Of a stretch of DNA of 64,000 nt, positions 33,299 to 43,575 are shown one piece after another. This stretch comes from Bugulina stolonifera (lineage: Eukaryota; Bryozoa; Gymnolaemata; Cheilostomatida; Bugulidae). The notes under the pieces were generated by a model that saw only the letters and a list, made by a program, of their open reading frames with translations, made no database searches and was not told where the DNA came from. A program made the position numbers and the translations under genes. Location: positions 8,182,223-8,246,222 of the forward strand of contig OW285197.1 of the NCBI GenBank assembly GCA_935421135.1. The letters run 5' to 3'. Each line of letters opens with the position of its first letter. The stretch's first letter is position 1.

Positions 33299-33311
33299 TA
33301 GCCCCCTCACA

Positions 33312-36300
33312 CTAGGTCATGGGTGTCTCTAGTGTCAAGTTAAGAAGGGTACGGTACAGTGTAGATTCTCGGGATACTATATCCAAGTCTGCTTGTACAA
33401 GCTGGAGTTGTCGGGGATGGTTTAGATGCTGGTTGGCTAGTTCACGAAGAGCTATTTCTCGAGCATAGAGAGGTTCCAGATGTTGGCGTAGAGTGTCCCC
33501 CACCTGTTGACGGCTGGCAAGGTAGTGAATCCGTGGCTTGAGTTCAGCAAGTTGTTGCATGAACGACGGATCCGGAGATGCAGGACGTGTGGCATTCGGC
33601 TGAGTTAGTACAGGAGATGCAGGAGGTGGGGACTGGACGGCAGGAGAGTCTGGAGTGGCTCGGAGTAGGTCCCTGGCAGGTGTATAAGGAGAGCGGTGTG
33701 GTGAGACCTCTAGTGTGGGCCTGGACTGCAGTGGCTCGATCAGTAGAGTTGGAGAAGCTGTACAAGAAGCTGCACATGAGACCTTGGGTGGAGAGCCTTC
33801 GTAGAGAGGGCCTGACTGAGGAGCAGGCATACTCTTCCTTGGAGCAGGCCTTGTCTTCCAAGAGGGTAGACGTCCGCGTCGGCCAGGGGGGCCGACACTT
33901 ACTGCGGAGGTACTAGCAGGAGGTCGCCAGAGAGAAGGTCCAGCAGGAGTGGTAGGCGACGAGGAAGAGGAGGAGGTAGCATCAGAAGGTGCGGAGTCGG
34001 GGGTCTGTTCTGGAGAGGGGCTGTGCCGTCTCTTGGGAGGTCGCTTCCTTGTGGAGGAGGAGCTGGGCAAATAAACTGGTTTATTTGTCCCCGACTGTCC
34101 GTCCATAGTAGGACGACATGGTAGAAATGGTGGGGGATCCTTTACGCCCCACCATTCCATGAGGGCCCCATAGCTGGGCCCGTCCGTGAGGAAGAGACGT
34201 TTCCCAAAGATACTGGATCTCCGACTGAAATGATGGCCTAGAGCATCACGGCTAACTGAGCTGCGTCCGCAGCGACAGTAGAAGCGGGCAAAGTGTTGCC
34301 AAATGTGAATGTTCAGTCTCTTGAGGGTGCCGGAGAAGCCACACTTTGCACATTTGAGGTTAGGTTGACTCCTTCTAGCCAAGTCGTCTCGGGCTTGTTG
34401 AGTGAAGGTACTAATCCATGGCTTAGTGGCTCCGGAATGCTGGGACGACTCGATGGGCAGCTTGTCAGTGAGTTTGTGCAGCTTAATTGTAGCTAACTTC
34501 AGGGTAGAGGTAACAGGAGGTGGAGTGGGTGGAGGCGTGCCGTCTGGCGTGAGCGTCTTCCGTAGAGGAGATGCATCTACAACACATAATTCATCTGATG
34601 TGTAGCCTCCGCCTTCTAACTCATGCTCTTTCCTGTGAGAATGTTCAGGGGAATTCTCCTCTGTCCCGACTGGTCTATGCCGAGTGGGGAGGGAGAGAGA
34701 ATTCATGCCTGACAGTCTCACAGGTGTTGATTGTACCTCTAATTCTGATTCGGTCCTTACTGGTAACACTGAGATTTGCTTACCTTCAGCCGTGAAGACA
34801 GGCTGGTTGGAGTGATCCATACTAGGAGGAGTAGCCGTCTCGTCTGTACGAGAATGAGAAAGGATACGAGTGCTGCTATTAACTTCACCAGTGACACGAG
34901 GAGTGCAGGAGTTGCCACATGTAGGGATACATGTGCTTCGGTGAAGTGCTGGACGAGAAAGGACTACTCGTCTATGAGCTGTCGTATTTATACTAGCCGA
35001 GGGATGAGCAATTGGCTCAATTGTAGGCAATGCCTCAGGCACATTTTCTTTGTTCGACTCGTCAAATAAGCGCGGGAACACGGCAATAGTTGCCTTCGAT
35101 TGCTTCTTATCCGCTTTAGGGGACTTCGAGAGTTCGGCAATCTGTATTTTCGGCTGAAACTGTTCGGCAATGCTAGATTCCGTACAAGAGCGTTTTGCTT
35201 CGTGTACTTGAACTGCTGGCAGTATAGACTGTATCTCCGTCGTTGGGATTATGTCTTGAGGTTCGGCTACGCGACATTTCGCGTCCTCTGGATCAGGTCG
35301 GGCTGTTGAAACTTGAACATTCTTCGAGAGGTTCAGAGGTAGCTCTCTGGTTTGGTCGAGCACGGTTTGCTCCGTGTCGATCCTCAGGCCGCGGACTTGG
35401 ACTGTAGTGTCTGGCAGTTCTACACACGATAAGTCGTCCGTCGGGGCATACTGAATTTGGGCGGGAATCAATTGCTGATTAGTGTCGGGTCTGGACGTGG
35501 CCAGATCCTGTTGATCCTTCTGAGTTGAGGATAGGTCGGGTTTACCTTGTGAGGTTTGGTCCGACGGGGCGGGACATGTGAATCGTCCTTTCAGCCTTGG
35601 GGGGTGATCTGTGGTCACTTTGGATGTGTCCGGCTTTGAGTGGAGTCGTTTCTTGCCTGGTGTTGGCCTAGTGGGTTTAGGTTCATCCACTGTGACGGGT
35701 GTAGGTGACGCCGTCGGCCTGGAGTGTGATGGGCTAGTTACCCGTGGGGTTTTCTGTTTGGAGTGGCTACTCTTGACTTTAGGCTTAGTGGGTATAGGTT
35801 CTTCCACTAGGACGGGTTCTGATGTGTCCGTCGGCCTCAGTGGACGACCATTGTGGTTTGGTCCACTCTTCTTGGGTTTGGCCGCAGTAGGAATGGGTTC
35901 ATCTACTGGGACGGGTTCTGATGTATCCGTCGGCCTTTGTGGACGACCAATGTGGGGTGGTCCACCTTCTCCTTGCTGGGCTCCAGTAGGAATGGGTTCG
36001 TCTACTGGGACGGGTTCTAGTGTGTCCGTCGGCCCGTCATCTGCGCCTTGACATTTCTGTAGGAGGGTATGTAGGGCTTTCCGTAGGAGGTCGGCGGGAA
36101 GCTCCTCTTGTGGCTTTGGAGGGTTGGCCTTGCCACCCTTGTTACTCTGGAAGGCTGTTCCGGTTTCCAGGGCTTCCTCCATATCATCGGGCTGTAACCA
36201 TGTGTAGTACCAGCGTAGGCCACGGTCGTGGACTGAGAGGCAGAACTTCTCTACAGCCCACTCTTCCAAAGATGCAGGGGGTGCTCCTTCAAAGGCTGTT

Positions 36301-36650
36301 GCCATCAGTCTGCGGATGAGAGCTGCATAGTCTCTGAGTGACGTGTGGGCTGGCTGTTCCAGGGTGGACAGCTTCCATCGGGCTTCTCTGGCAGATAGTC
36401 CATACTGTTCCCTCAGTCGGGAAAATATCTCTTCGACTGATCGGGGTCGGCCGCATTCTTGTGCGGGCCCGTGTAGGGCGGCTCTAAGCCGTATGAGGCG
36501 TGCTCTGTCATTCCAGTTGCAACGCTCTGCCATAGCGGTGAAGTCTTCTATGAAGAGTTCGATGTCCTCTTGTCCGTTGTAGCTGAGTGTTTTGAGATCC
36601 TGCTCGGCCTGGTACATTACCTGCTGAAGCAGGTTCCTTATTCGGTCCAT
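33312..36650 (-). CDS. gag: Gag-like protein of E2 (1112 aa)
   Basis: An intact frame nearly identical to the E1 protein: gag core at about 25-150, repeat block from about 207 with one 33-aa unit fewer (1145 minus 1112 is exactly 33), C2H2-like fingers near 767-800 and a possible C-terminal coiled coil. Most differences from E1 are single residues (for example E2 has GTNKPVY where E1 has ETNKPVY, and IFGKRLF where E1 has ICGKRLF). The stop codon lies 13 bp before the 3' LTR, as in E1. Two separately inserted copies that both keep a 3.3-kb frame suggest the protein is needed in cis, or that both insertions are very recent. Confidence 0.9.
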   Translation of the reverse strand: MDRIRNLLQQVMYQAEQDLKTLSYNGQEDIELFIEDFTAMAERCNWNDRARLIRLRAALHGPAQECGRPRSVEEIFSRLREQYGLSAREARWKLSTLEQPAHTSLRDYAALIRRLMATAFEGAPPASLEEWAVEKFCLSVHDRGLRWYYTWLQPDDMEEALETGTAFQSNKGGKANPPKPQEELPADLLRKALHTLLQKCQGADDGPTDTLEPVPVDEPIPTGAQQGEGGPPHIGRPQRPTDTSEPVPVDEPIPTAAKPKKSGPNHNGRPLRPTDTSEPVLVEEPIPTKPKVKSSHSKQKTPRVTSPSHSRPTASPTPVTVDEPKPTRPTPGKKRLHSKPDTSKVTTDHPPRLKGRFTCPAPSDQTSQGKPDLSSTQKDQQDLATSRPDTNQQLIPAQIQYAPTDDLSCVELPDTTVQVRGLRIDTEQTVLDQTRELPLNLSKNVQVSTARPDPEDAKCRVAEPQDIIPTTEIQSILPAVQVHEAKRSCTESSIAEQFQPKIQIAELSKSPKADKKQSKATIAVFPRLFDESNKENVPEALPTIEPIAHPSASINTTAHRRVVLSRPALHRSTCIPTCGNSCTPRVTGEVNSSTRILSHSRTDETATPPSMDHSNQPVFTAEGKQISVLPVRTESELEVQSTPVRLSGMNSLSLPTRHRPVGTEENSPEHSHRKEHELEGGGYTSDELCVVDASPLRKTLTPDGTPPPTPPPVTSTLKLATIKLHKLTDKLPIESSQHSGATKPWISTFTQQARDDLARRSQPNLKCAKCGFSGTLKRLNIHIWQHFARFYCRCGRSSVSRDALGHHFSRRSSIFGKRLFLTDGPSYGALMEWWGVKDPPPFLPCRPTMDGQSGTNKPVYLPSSSSTRKRPPKRRHSPSPEQTPDSAPSDATSSSSSSPTTPAGPSLWRPPASTSAVSVGPPGRRGRLPSWKTRPAPRKSMPAPQSGPLYEGSPPKVSCAASCTASPTLLIEPLQSRPTLEVSPHRSPYTPARDLLRATPDSPAVQSPPPASPVLTQPNATRPASPDPSFMQQLAELKPRIHYLASRQQVGDTLRQHLEPLYAREIALRELANQHLNHPRQLQLVQADLDIVSRESTLYRTLLNLTLETPMT

Positions 36651-36985
36651 GTCGGTAGGGTGTCGGGTAGTGAGTAAAACTGCTTTGGTTTGTTAGGCCG
36701 TGTCGGCCTAATGGTCGTACTGAGTACCGTCAATCTGTTCTGGATCCGAGGTCGGTCTTTGATTGAAGATCCGGCGTAGGTCGGGCTACATCCAGCGGAA
36801 CCACGAGAATTATGGGTGCACTTTAGCGTTTGTCACCTTCTCGTATCCAAGGTTCTTGGGTCCGAGTCCTTAATCGCCGTCGAAGTATTGAAGAATGAGG
36901 TCGGTCGGGTTGCCCGAGGCCGAGGTCACCTTCCTTCGCTTCGTATCGTAAGAGTACGACCTTAGAATCCCACCGCTGCCACCAA
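36651..36985 (-). promoter_or_regulatory. E2 leader with tRNA-Leu primer-binding site
   Basis: The same 20-nt TGGTGGCAGCGGTGGGATTC follows the 5' LTR on the minus strand as in E1. The leader is one base longer than in E1 and differs in a short stretch (36900-36925). Confidence 0.85.
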
Positions 36986-37648
36986 TGTAATGGTTTCTGT
37001 GATTTGGTGCGGTCGTCCTTGGACGACTATCGACCCAGAAATGAAGTGCCTATGAGTGGTAATAGGACTTCGCATTACATGAAAGATCGAGCGGTCTCAG
37101 TAGCCCAAATACTACCAAAGACGACCCATCTGATCTCAAGTCCGACCTTCAGACTATACAATGAAAGAGAAAGATCCGACCTAGTAGGCAGTTCGCTAAG
37201 CGAATGACCTGGCAAAAGGAAGTGAAGATCTCTGTATCAAGTATAGATGTGTCTTTATTGAAAGCCAAGTGAAGACTGAGACAATGAACAGTAAAACAGT
37301 GCCCTTTATATAGTATAAGGACTTCCGGCCGACATGACGTCGGGAAAAGACGACGTGTGGTCGTCCGGAAGTTGCGCAACAAGATGGCCGCCGGAAGCCC
37401 GACGGCCGACCCAAAATAGGTCGGGTTCTACAAAAGTTGCTTATAATGGTCCAATTCATGTACAAAATGAATATTAATGGATTCTGAGAGGTCGGGCCTC
37501 TGTACATGGGTATAAAAGGCATTAAAAGACTTAGATATAATCATACAATCATATATAACAATATAAGAGTAAAGTACAAGCAGATATATACATGTATGCA
37601 CGCAATAATGAGTGTCAGATGTAAGATACGACTGGGCGTACCATCACA
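36986..37648 (-). repeat. E2 5' LTR
   Basis: 663 bp. TATA box on the minus strand near 37302-37310, AATAAA near 37253. The CRE-like site is GACATGACGTCGGG. Confidence 0.95.
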
Positions 37649-39130
37649 GTATTTTGGCTTTCTGCCAAGATCAGTGACCTTCTTTCTGTACAAGTCTTCA
37701 TATTCTTTCCTCATTTCCTGTATCAAGTAAAACACAGACATACATTTACATCAGGCATTAATAGTTTCTATATGTGTGATAAGAAGCCTACATATTATGA
37801 GATTGGGATTTAGTGTAAGAGTGGACAACTTGAAAAAGGAGAAGACAACTATCACTTTTTAAAATTCACAAATTATTTGCTACATTATAACATTCACAAC
37901 CTTTCTTATCACATATTCAGTGAATGTTAGTGGTTCTGTAAACAAACCTGAACTACACTCGCTTGCCTTGATGGAATCACCAGCTATATTATATTGTAAT
38001 ACTGCACAACACTTTCATTTATGTCCTGGTTTTATTATCGCCTTATTAGCATCATTCTTACACATTACATCAATAATTACCTAAACATCTCGTCTCATGG
38101 CTGAAGGACCAATACATGTTTACATCTAAAGTGTCCCACTGACTGACTTCAGCTACAGTAATTTACACATTTTGATCACGTTTCAAGATCAGTTTTTAAT
38201 GTACATGTAAATGCTTATTTATACCACAACACTTTATATCTCATTGTACAGTTGTGTACATGTTAACCGTGAGTATATTGACTTTTCTAAAGTACTCGTA
38301 TTATGTATACATAATAGATGTATATGTACATAGTGGAGAGAGAACACTAAAAATATATACATGTCGGATAAATTCTGTTCGAATTAGCATTGATGTTCTT
38401 GTCAGAAACTGAAATTTACCACGCAGTGACCTCTTTGTGTAGTTACATGTATATATAGTTATGAATAAACAAATGCATCCATGGGCTCTAGCAAATTTGG
38501 TAAATGGCATATGTACAAATGTGTACTATTTTGTACATTTTACAATGTAGAAATCAGTGTACCTATCAAATGTTTACCACGCATAATCATACAGCCAAGT
38601 ACTACATATATTTCTACTACTGAAATTGCACTCAAGGAACAAGACCACATAGATGTAGATGCAAATGTTCTACCCCATAGTAGAGATTAATAGTTGTAGT
38701 AAAGCTGTTTATTCCACGAGACTAAATTAAAGCAAGAATGGTTAATTTACCTCCTTGCTAACAGGTAGTATTGCCTCACATATGAACGCAGCTGCCAAGT
38801 CGCTTTGAACACAGAAATGAGGTAAGACTAGGCCCAGCCTTGCAAGACCGATATAGTAGAGACTCGGGTGATTTATATCCACCATCATTCTGTAGATGTT
38901 GGTCACATGATCGTCCTTGACCTCTGGTCTACATCTCTCACTCAAGAATGGGAAGTCATAACTGTAAATTATTACATACTCACATAAACACAAAGCACAT
39001 GTATGTCTACTGTGTCGAAGTTATGAGATACCTAGTAAATGGTCCAAAGTGCTACTTGATCTAACTAAAAAATGACGAGCCTGGTGATGACCTATTACTT
39101 GTTTTACAGTCATCTAGTATTGCAAAGCAA

Positions 39131-39256
39131 GTGGCCAGGTAGCGCAGGAGTTGTATAACGTTGGATGTTCTTCCTAGCGCCATCAATGATCTTCTCAGAG
39201 GAATTGAACCCGGATCCCCACATGGTAACTCTTTAGCCACCAGGCTACAGTCACTC
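39131..39256 (-). repeat. tRNA-derived SINE in intron 5 of F3
   Basis: On the minus strand TAGCCTGGTGGCTAAAG resembles a Pol III A box and GGGTTCAATTCC a B box, followed by a tail ending CAACTCCTGCGCTACCTGG. It matches the element at 21864-21968 in the same intron of F2, and a third relative lies near 58918-59075. Confidence 0.7.
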
Positions 39257-40291
39257 CCTCAGTATTCTACATACTGATAAAACAAAATTTTAACCTACAC
39301 GTACATATTACTTACATATACATGTGCGTGTATGTTAGTGATATCACAAATATAAATACCTGTATCCAGTAGCCAATAGAATAATATCAGCCTGGATAAC
39401 CTGTCCATCTGTCAGTATGATGCCATCACCATCTATCTTAGATATGTCTGGGACTGCCTCAGTCTTGTCTGGCAGAGGTGTTGTGAATGGCTCTCTATGA
39501 TGACTTAGATAAATCTACAACAAAAAACTTTACACTTACTATGAATTCCACTCTCTATTGGTTCACTATTATCTTACACTTAATAGAAACTAACATGAGA
39601 TATTATAGCAGTGGTATAATCTATGACATATACACTGTAATTGTCCGGAAATCAGTATTACTGCGTCTCGTGTAAAATTTATAGATGGCTATAATGTTGG
39701 AAAACTCAAGAGGATGGCCAATACTGTAAGATAACAAACAGTGTGCAGGATCTTGTATTCCCTTGTTTGACTGATTGTGTACAACTGGGTTTGTGCCAGA
39801 AAGGTCACTCTACAGAGTTCATAATACAGTGAAAACTTCTACCTTCTTTGCCGATGGATTCAATTCAAACACAATATCTAGCCCAGAAAACCCAGCTCCT
39901 ACGACTACAACAGTTTTATCTTTGAAATAATCAGGGTTCTAGTAGTATAGACTATGCATGATCTCCCCTGGGAAGGTCTTCATACCGCTGATGTCTGGGA
40001 TATATGGCTTGCTCTCATGTCTTTAAAAATATAATTACCAATTGGTTTGGAAACCTTAAACATAATAATATTTTTGGTTCTAAATTAGGATAAAAGTGAG
40101 ACAGCTGCATCATGTTTCCAACGTATAAAAGCTCTAGAGTTTTATGATCATACTCACACATTGCAAACCATCACAGCATCAAATTGTTTAGTTGTCATAG
40201 CTCCAGTTTTCTCATTTCTTACAGTCACATACCACCTCTCTGTACCATTCTCTGTGGTGAATGGATCCACTTCCAGGACTCTGTGCCTGAA

Positions 40292-42097
40292 CTATACAGT
40301 AATCACTCTAGACAAGGATTGCTTTCTTTACCAGTGGAGTCACAAGTTGCAGGAATGCTTTGGAACGGTCGGCTTTGTGCAGTTCAAAGCATAAGTGAAG
40401 GACAATGTTTTAGTGCGCAATCTACTCTAACAAAGTTTGTTGATCAGCACATACACTATTGTTCTAACTGTAATTTTTTAATTTTCATGACTCTAACTTC
40501 CTAAGTACTCTTAGCATTGCTTTATCCAAAATTGAATTAAATATTTGCACACTCATGAAATATGGGTCACCCAAATTTTAAAGGCTGGATGATTCAAAGT
40601 GTCAAGTCATTGGTGCTACTGAACTTGCCAATGCTATGATTTCTTGTATATCAAACTGTTTGTAGTAACAGTTCTATGTACAAAGCATGAAATATAATAC
40701 ATTTTATATATTACATTAATTGAAATGACTACATTACAAAACTCAAGAGTTTCAACTGCTCAGAAAAATTCTATCAAAATATTTAATTTATCAGTTACTG
40801 TAATAGCACTGTGATAACTTCTATATCATGTGTCTCCACTTCCAATTCTATATCATGCAAATGTGTATGCAACTAGCCCCCAGCAGATTTGGTGACATCT
40901 TCATGAAACCAGTCTCCCACAGATCTAGTTATATTTGGATAACATCAACTATATTTGGATTAAACTAATCTAGTTTCAGACTGGTCAACGTTTGTTCCAT
41001 ATAGTGTAATTTATGAAGCAACAACGTCAATGATGTGTATGGTATACATGTACTTGCTATATCCCATTATATAGAATAACATTATACTTTCTAAAGTGAC
41101 CAAATGTATAGCACAACATAATATAATAACATCTCAACCCATGTGTTTATCAAGTAATTTTCATTGTAATATACAATTCAACAATATCCAAAACCATGTA
41201 TCTATCAAGCTACATTTTACATGTATATATACAATATGTACGTATGCACGTCATGTACATATACATGTATATAACAAAATATTTGTGTATGTGCATGTAC
41301 ATGAACTACAGGTATATCACATATTACAATGCATATCAGTTCAGCATAAATAAATAGATAACAGACGCACAATTTTGTTCTCTGTACTCTGTTATTTCTT
41401 TTGTCTACCTACTTGGTTCACGAAGCCTAAAAAAGCTTTATACTCCATATATATACTCTATATACTCTGTGTATAAACTAGTGATTATGGCATCTTCAAA
41501 TTAATGCATTATATTCTATGCCCTTTTGTGAAAGTTGCTTTGATAAACCTGTTACTTTGGAATGCTTAGATATCTGTCATTTGAAAGTTATTTATCATAC
41601 CACAGATTATCAGAATATTTTACATTTTTAATTGACTTCCATATTGTTTATCTACATGTGACTACTACATTAGGTTGACATTGGACAAGGTCAACCGCAA
41701 GTGCAAAGAGAGAAGAACTCAATCTCCATATATTATTATTTGTCTTTCAAAATATAATAAATATTTTACATGTTATTCACACGTCACATGTTACATACAT
41801 ATTAAGTTTTGCATAGTACGTACATGTTACATGTTACGTACATATTAAATTTTGCATGTTACTCACACGTCACATGTTACGTACATGCACATATTACATT
41901 ATGAACATGTTATATTGTTATGTACATGCAAATGTGTAGAATGAATATTGCTAGAATTTTCAAATTCTGGATCAATAATAAAATGCTGTTTACCTCACTA
42001 TTCTGTTTATGATGAACTCTTTGATTACTGATAATATGCTCAGTGAACTTGATGCTAGAATCTATGGGAGTGGAAACAAAGGACTTGCTTAGTTTAC
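40292..42097. other. F3 intron 2 with a TACATGT-rich repeat
   Basis: 1.8 kb of intron. At about 41774-41938 the blocks CACACGTCACATGTTAC and GTACATATTAA(A/G)TTTTGCAT are each repeated, with many ACATGTTAC words. No gene is supported elsewhere in it. Confidence 0.6.
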
Positions 42098-42796
42098 CTT
42101 GATGTACTGATACATGTCCATGTCTCTAGCAAAACCTTCTATATATGTCAGCACCCTACTCCTTGTTAAGTATGATTCCTCCACATCTGTTGGATAAGAA
42201 TAGCCAGGAAATCCTGCAATCTCCTTTGGAAGGTTTGCCCTGAAATTTAAAGAGCCAAGTCTGAATACTAGTAATTATGCAACAGTGTAGCATTACAAAG
42301 CCTCAGATCTAAGAGTTAGTCTGAGTGGGGTACCTGGAGTTGACAAGTTTTCAGGAAGCTCTAGATATTTAGTTTCAACAGTGAAACTGCACAGTCAACT
42401 ACCTGCAGGCTTTCAGTCGTATTTCACTATACAAGAATTATTACTCTATTTTTCAATTTTTATGATGACTTTAAACAAAAGCCTAAAAAAATAAAACTAT
42501 GTGACTCATTAAAGAAGAACAGATTTTATGTTGCCAACCTGAGATTGTCGTACATAGGAGTTGTCTTGTACGGATCTCTGTTTACCCATAATCCACCAAC
42601 TCTATCACTTACTTCATAGACTGTGATGTTCACATTATCTTTATGCTTGATGAGAGATCTTATAGATGCCAGTCCTGACAGACCGGCACCAATAACAACA
42701 ACCTCTTTCATAGTTGAGTCAGATAAAAGTGATGCAATGCCAATCCAAACCTGAGTGTACTAATGATTGTATTGAAGCTGACTGTTGTGTTGTGCC

Positions 42797-42853
42797 AGTG
42801 ATTGACATTGATTGTCAGTGATTGACAGTGATTGACAGTGACAGTGATTGACA
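42797..42853. repeat. AGTGATTGAC short tandem repeat
   Basis: About five imperfect copies of the 10-mer AGTGATTGAC, between F4 and F3, just upstream of the F3 start. Confidence 0.85.
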
Positions 42854-43345
42854 AGTACCATTGGCTGTAATTGTAATGGTTGCCAAGTTCCATCATGCAA
42901 AACCACACAGGGGTGTAACATTTGATCCATTTTTGAGGTGACTAGACTTGGGTGTCCATCGCCGAGTGCGGAGTATCTGGCCACTTTGCTATATATCTGA
43001 GCTGAGCAGTTTATTTAATGGCTGGCACATGTGCATGGAAAAATGCAGCAATGGTGCAGGAAAACTGTTCAATTGTGGTTAAAGGAGATTACATAGTAAT
43101 CAGGGAGGGAGAAACTGGAGGAAAAATTGTTTACTTGAGAATCAATATCTGGTGCATCTGTATAAGAGCTGGTTAAATGTCAAAACATTGTAATAACATT
43201 AGTTTAATCATCACAGTAATTTTTATTTTGTTGTTTAAATCTTAGAGATGTTCACCAGTACATTTGTACAATATTTTGACTATGGCATAAAATTCTCTAC
43301 AGATACATTGATATTAGCATATGTGATTCAGACGTTCATTTTCTG

Positions 43346-43539
43346 ACATCGCGTGCACGGAGTCCTCAGATTTGACAGGCTCCTGGAAGTACGGGGGGGG
43401 GGGGGGGGAAAGCAGAGTTTTCAGATTTTCAGATTGGACAGATTAGAAAAAGCCTATACTGAAAATTGTTGCTCTGGTTCTGCTTTGCCCTTGTACTGCC
43501 TGGAGCCCTCCAAACCTGAGGACTCTGTGTGCACGATGT
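43346..43539. mobile_element. Small inverted-repeat MITE with a G16 run
   Basis: ACATCGCGTGCACGGAGTCC at the left and GGACTCTGTGTGCACGATGT at the right are inverted repeats, continuing inward (CTCAGATTTGACAGGCTCC versus GGAGCCCTCCAAACCTGAG). A run of 16 G occupies about 43393-43408. It lies 37 bp downstream of the F4 stop codon. No clear target duplication was seen. Confidence 0.65.
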
Positions 43540-43575
43540 TAGAATATGAGTGCCTGGGTCCCATATAATACAAAA

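Larger units (their letters stand above)
32636..37648 (-). mobile_element. E2: full-length gag-only LTR retrotransposon in F3 exon 7
   Basis: The element is 5013 bp, with LTRs 32636-33298 and 36986-37648 (663 bp each, about three differences by eye). Target duplication GTAT lies at 32632-32635 and 37649-37652. Layout matches E1: tRNA-Leu primer site at the right, a 335-bp leader, one long frame and a polypurine tract next to the left LTR. E1 and E2 LTRs differ more between elements than within each (for example GTGTTTTGG versus GTGATTTGG, and the block after AGACTATACA), so they are separate insertions from two subfamilies, not a segmental copy. The solo LTR resembles the E2 type. Confidence 0.95.
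32429..42711 (-). pseudogene. FMO copy F3, inactivated by three lesions including a retrotransposon in its last exon
   Basis: Exon structure is as in F2: 42711-42539, 42239-42098, 40291-40158, 40020-39843, 39514-39360, 38961-38751 and a last exon split into 37717-37649 and 32635-32429. Lesions: (1) exon 4 has an in-frame TAG at 39941-39939 where F2 and F4 have CAG (LYYQNP becomes LYY stop); (2) exon 7 lacks 13 nt compared with F2 near 32580, shifting the frame before the stop at 32431-32429; (3) E2 is inserted in exon 7 with a GTAT duplication. The reduced exon without E2 is 272 nt against 285 in F2, matching the 13-nt loss. The FAD motif reads GAGLSGL rather than GAGPSGL, a further sign of relaxed constraint. 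Splice sites look usable. A transcript could still form, but a full-length FMO cannot. Confidence 0.92.

Noticed and set aside
23057..37648. E1 and E2 as a segmental duplication of one insertion
   Set aside because: Target duplications differ (ATAT, GTAT), host sites differ, and LTRs are more alike within each element than between elements.
43349..43568. Small plus-strand frame of 71 codons next to F4
   Set aside because: It lies within an inverted-repeat MITE and contains the poly-G run; no coding evidence.
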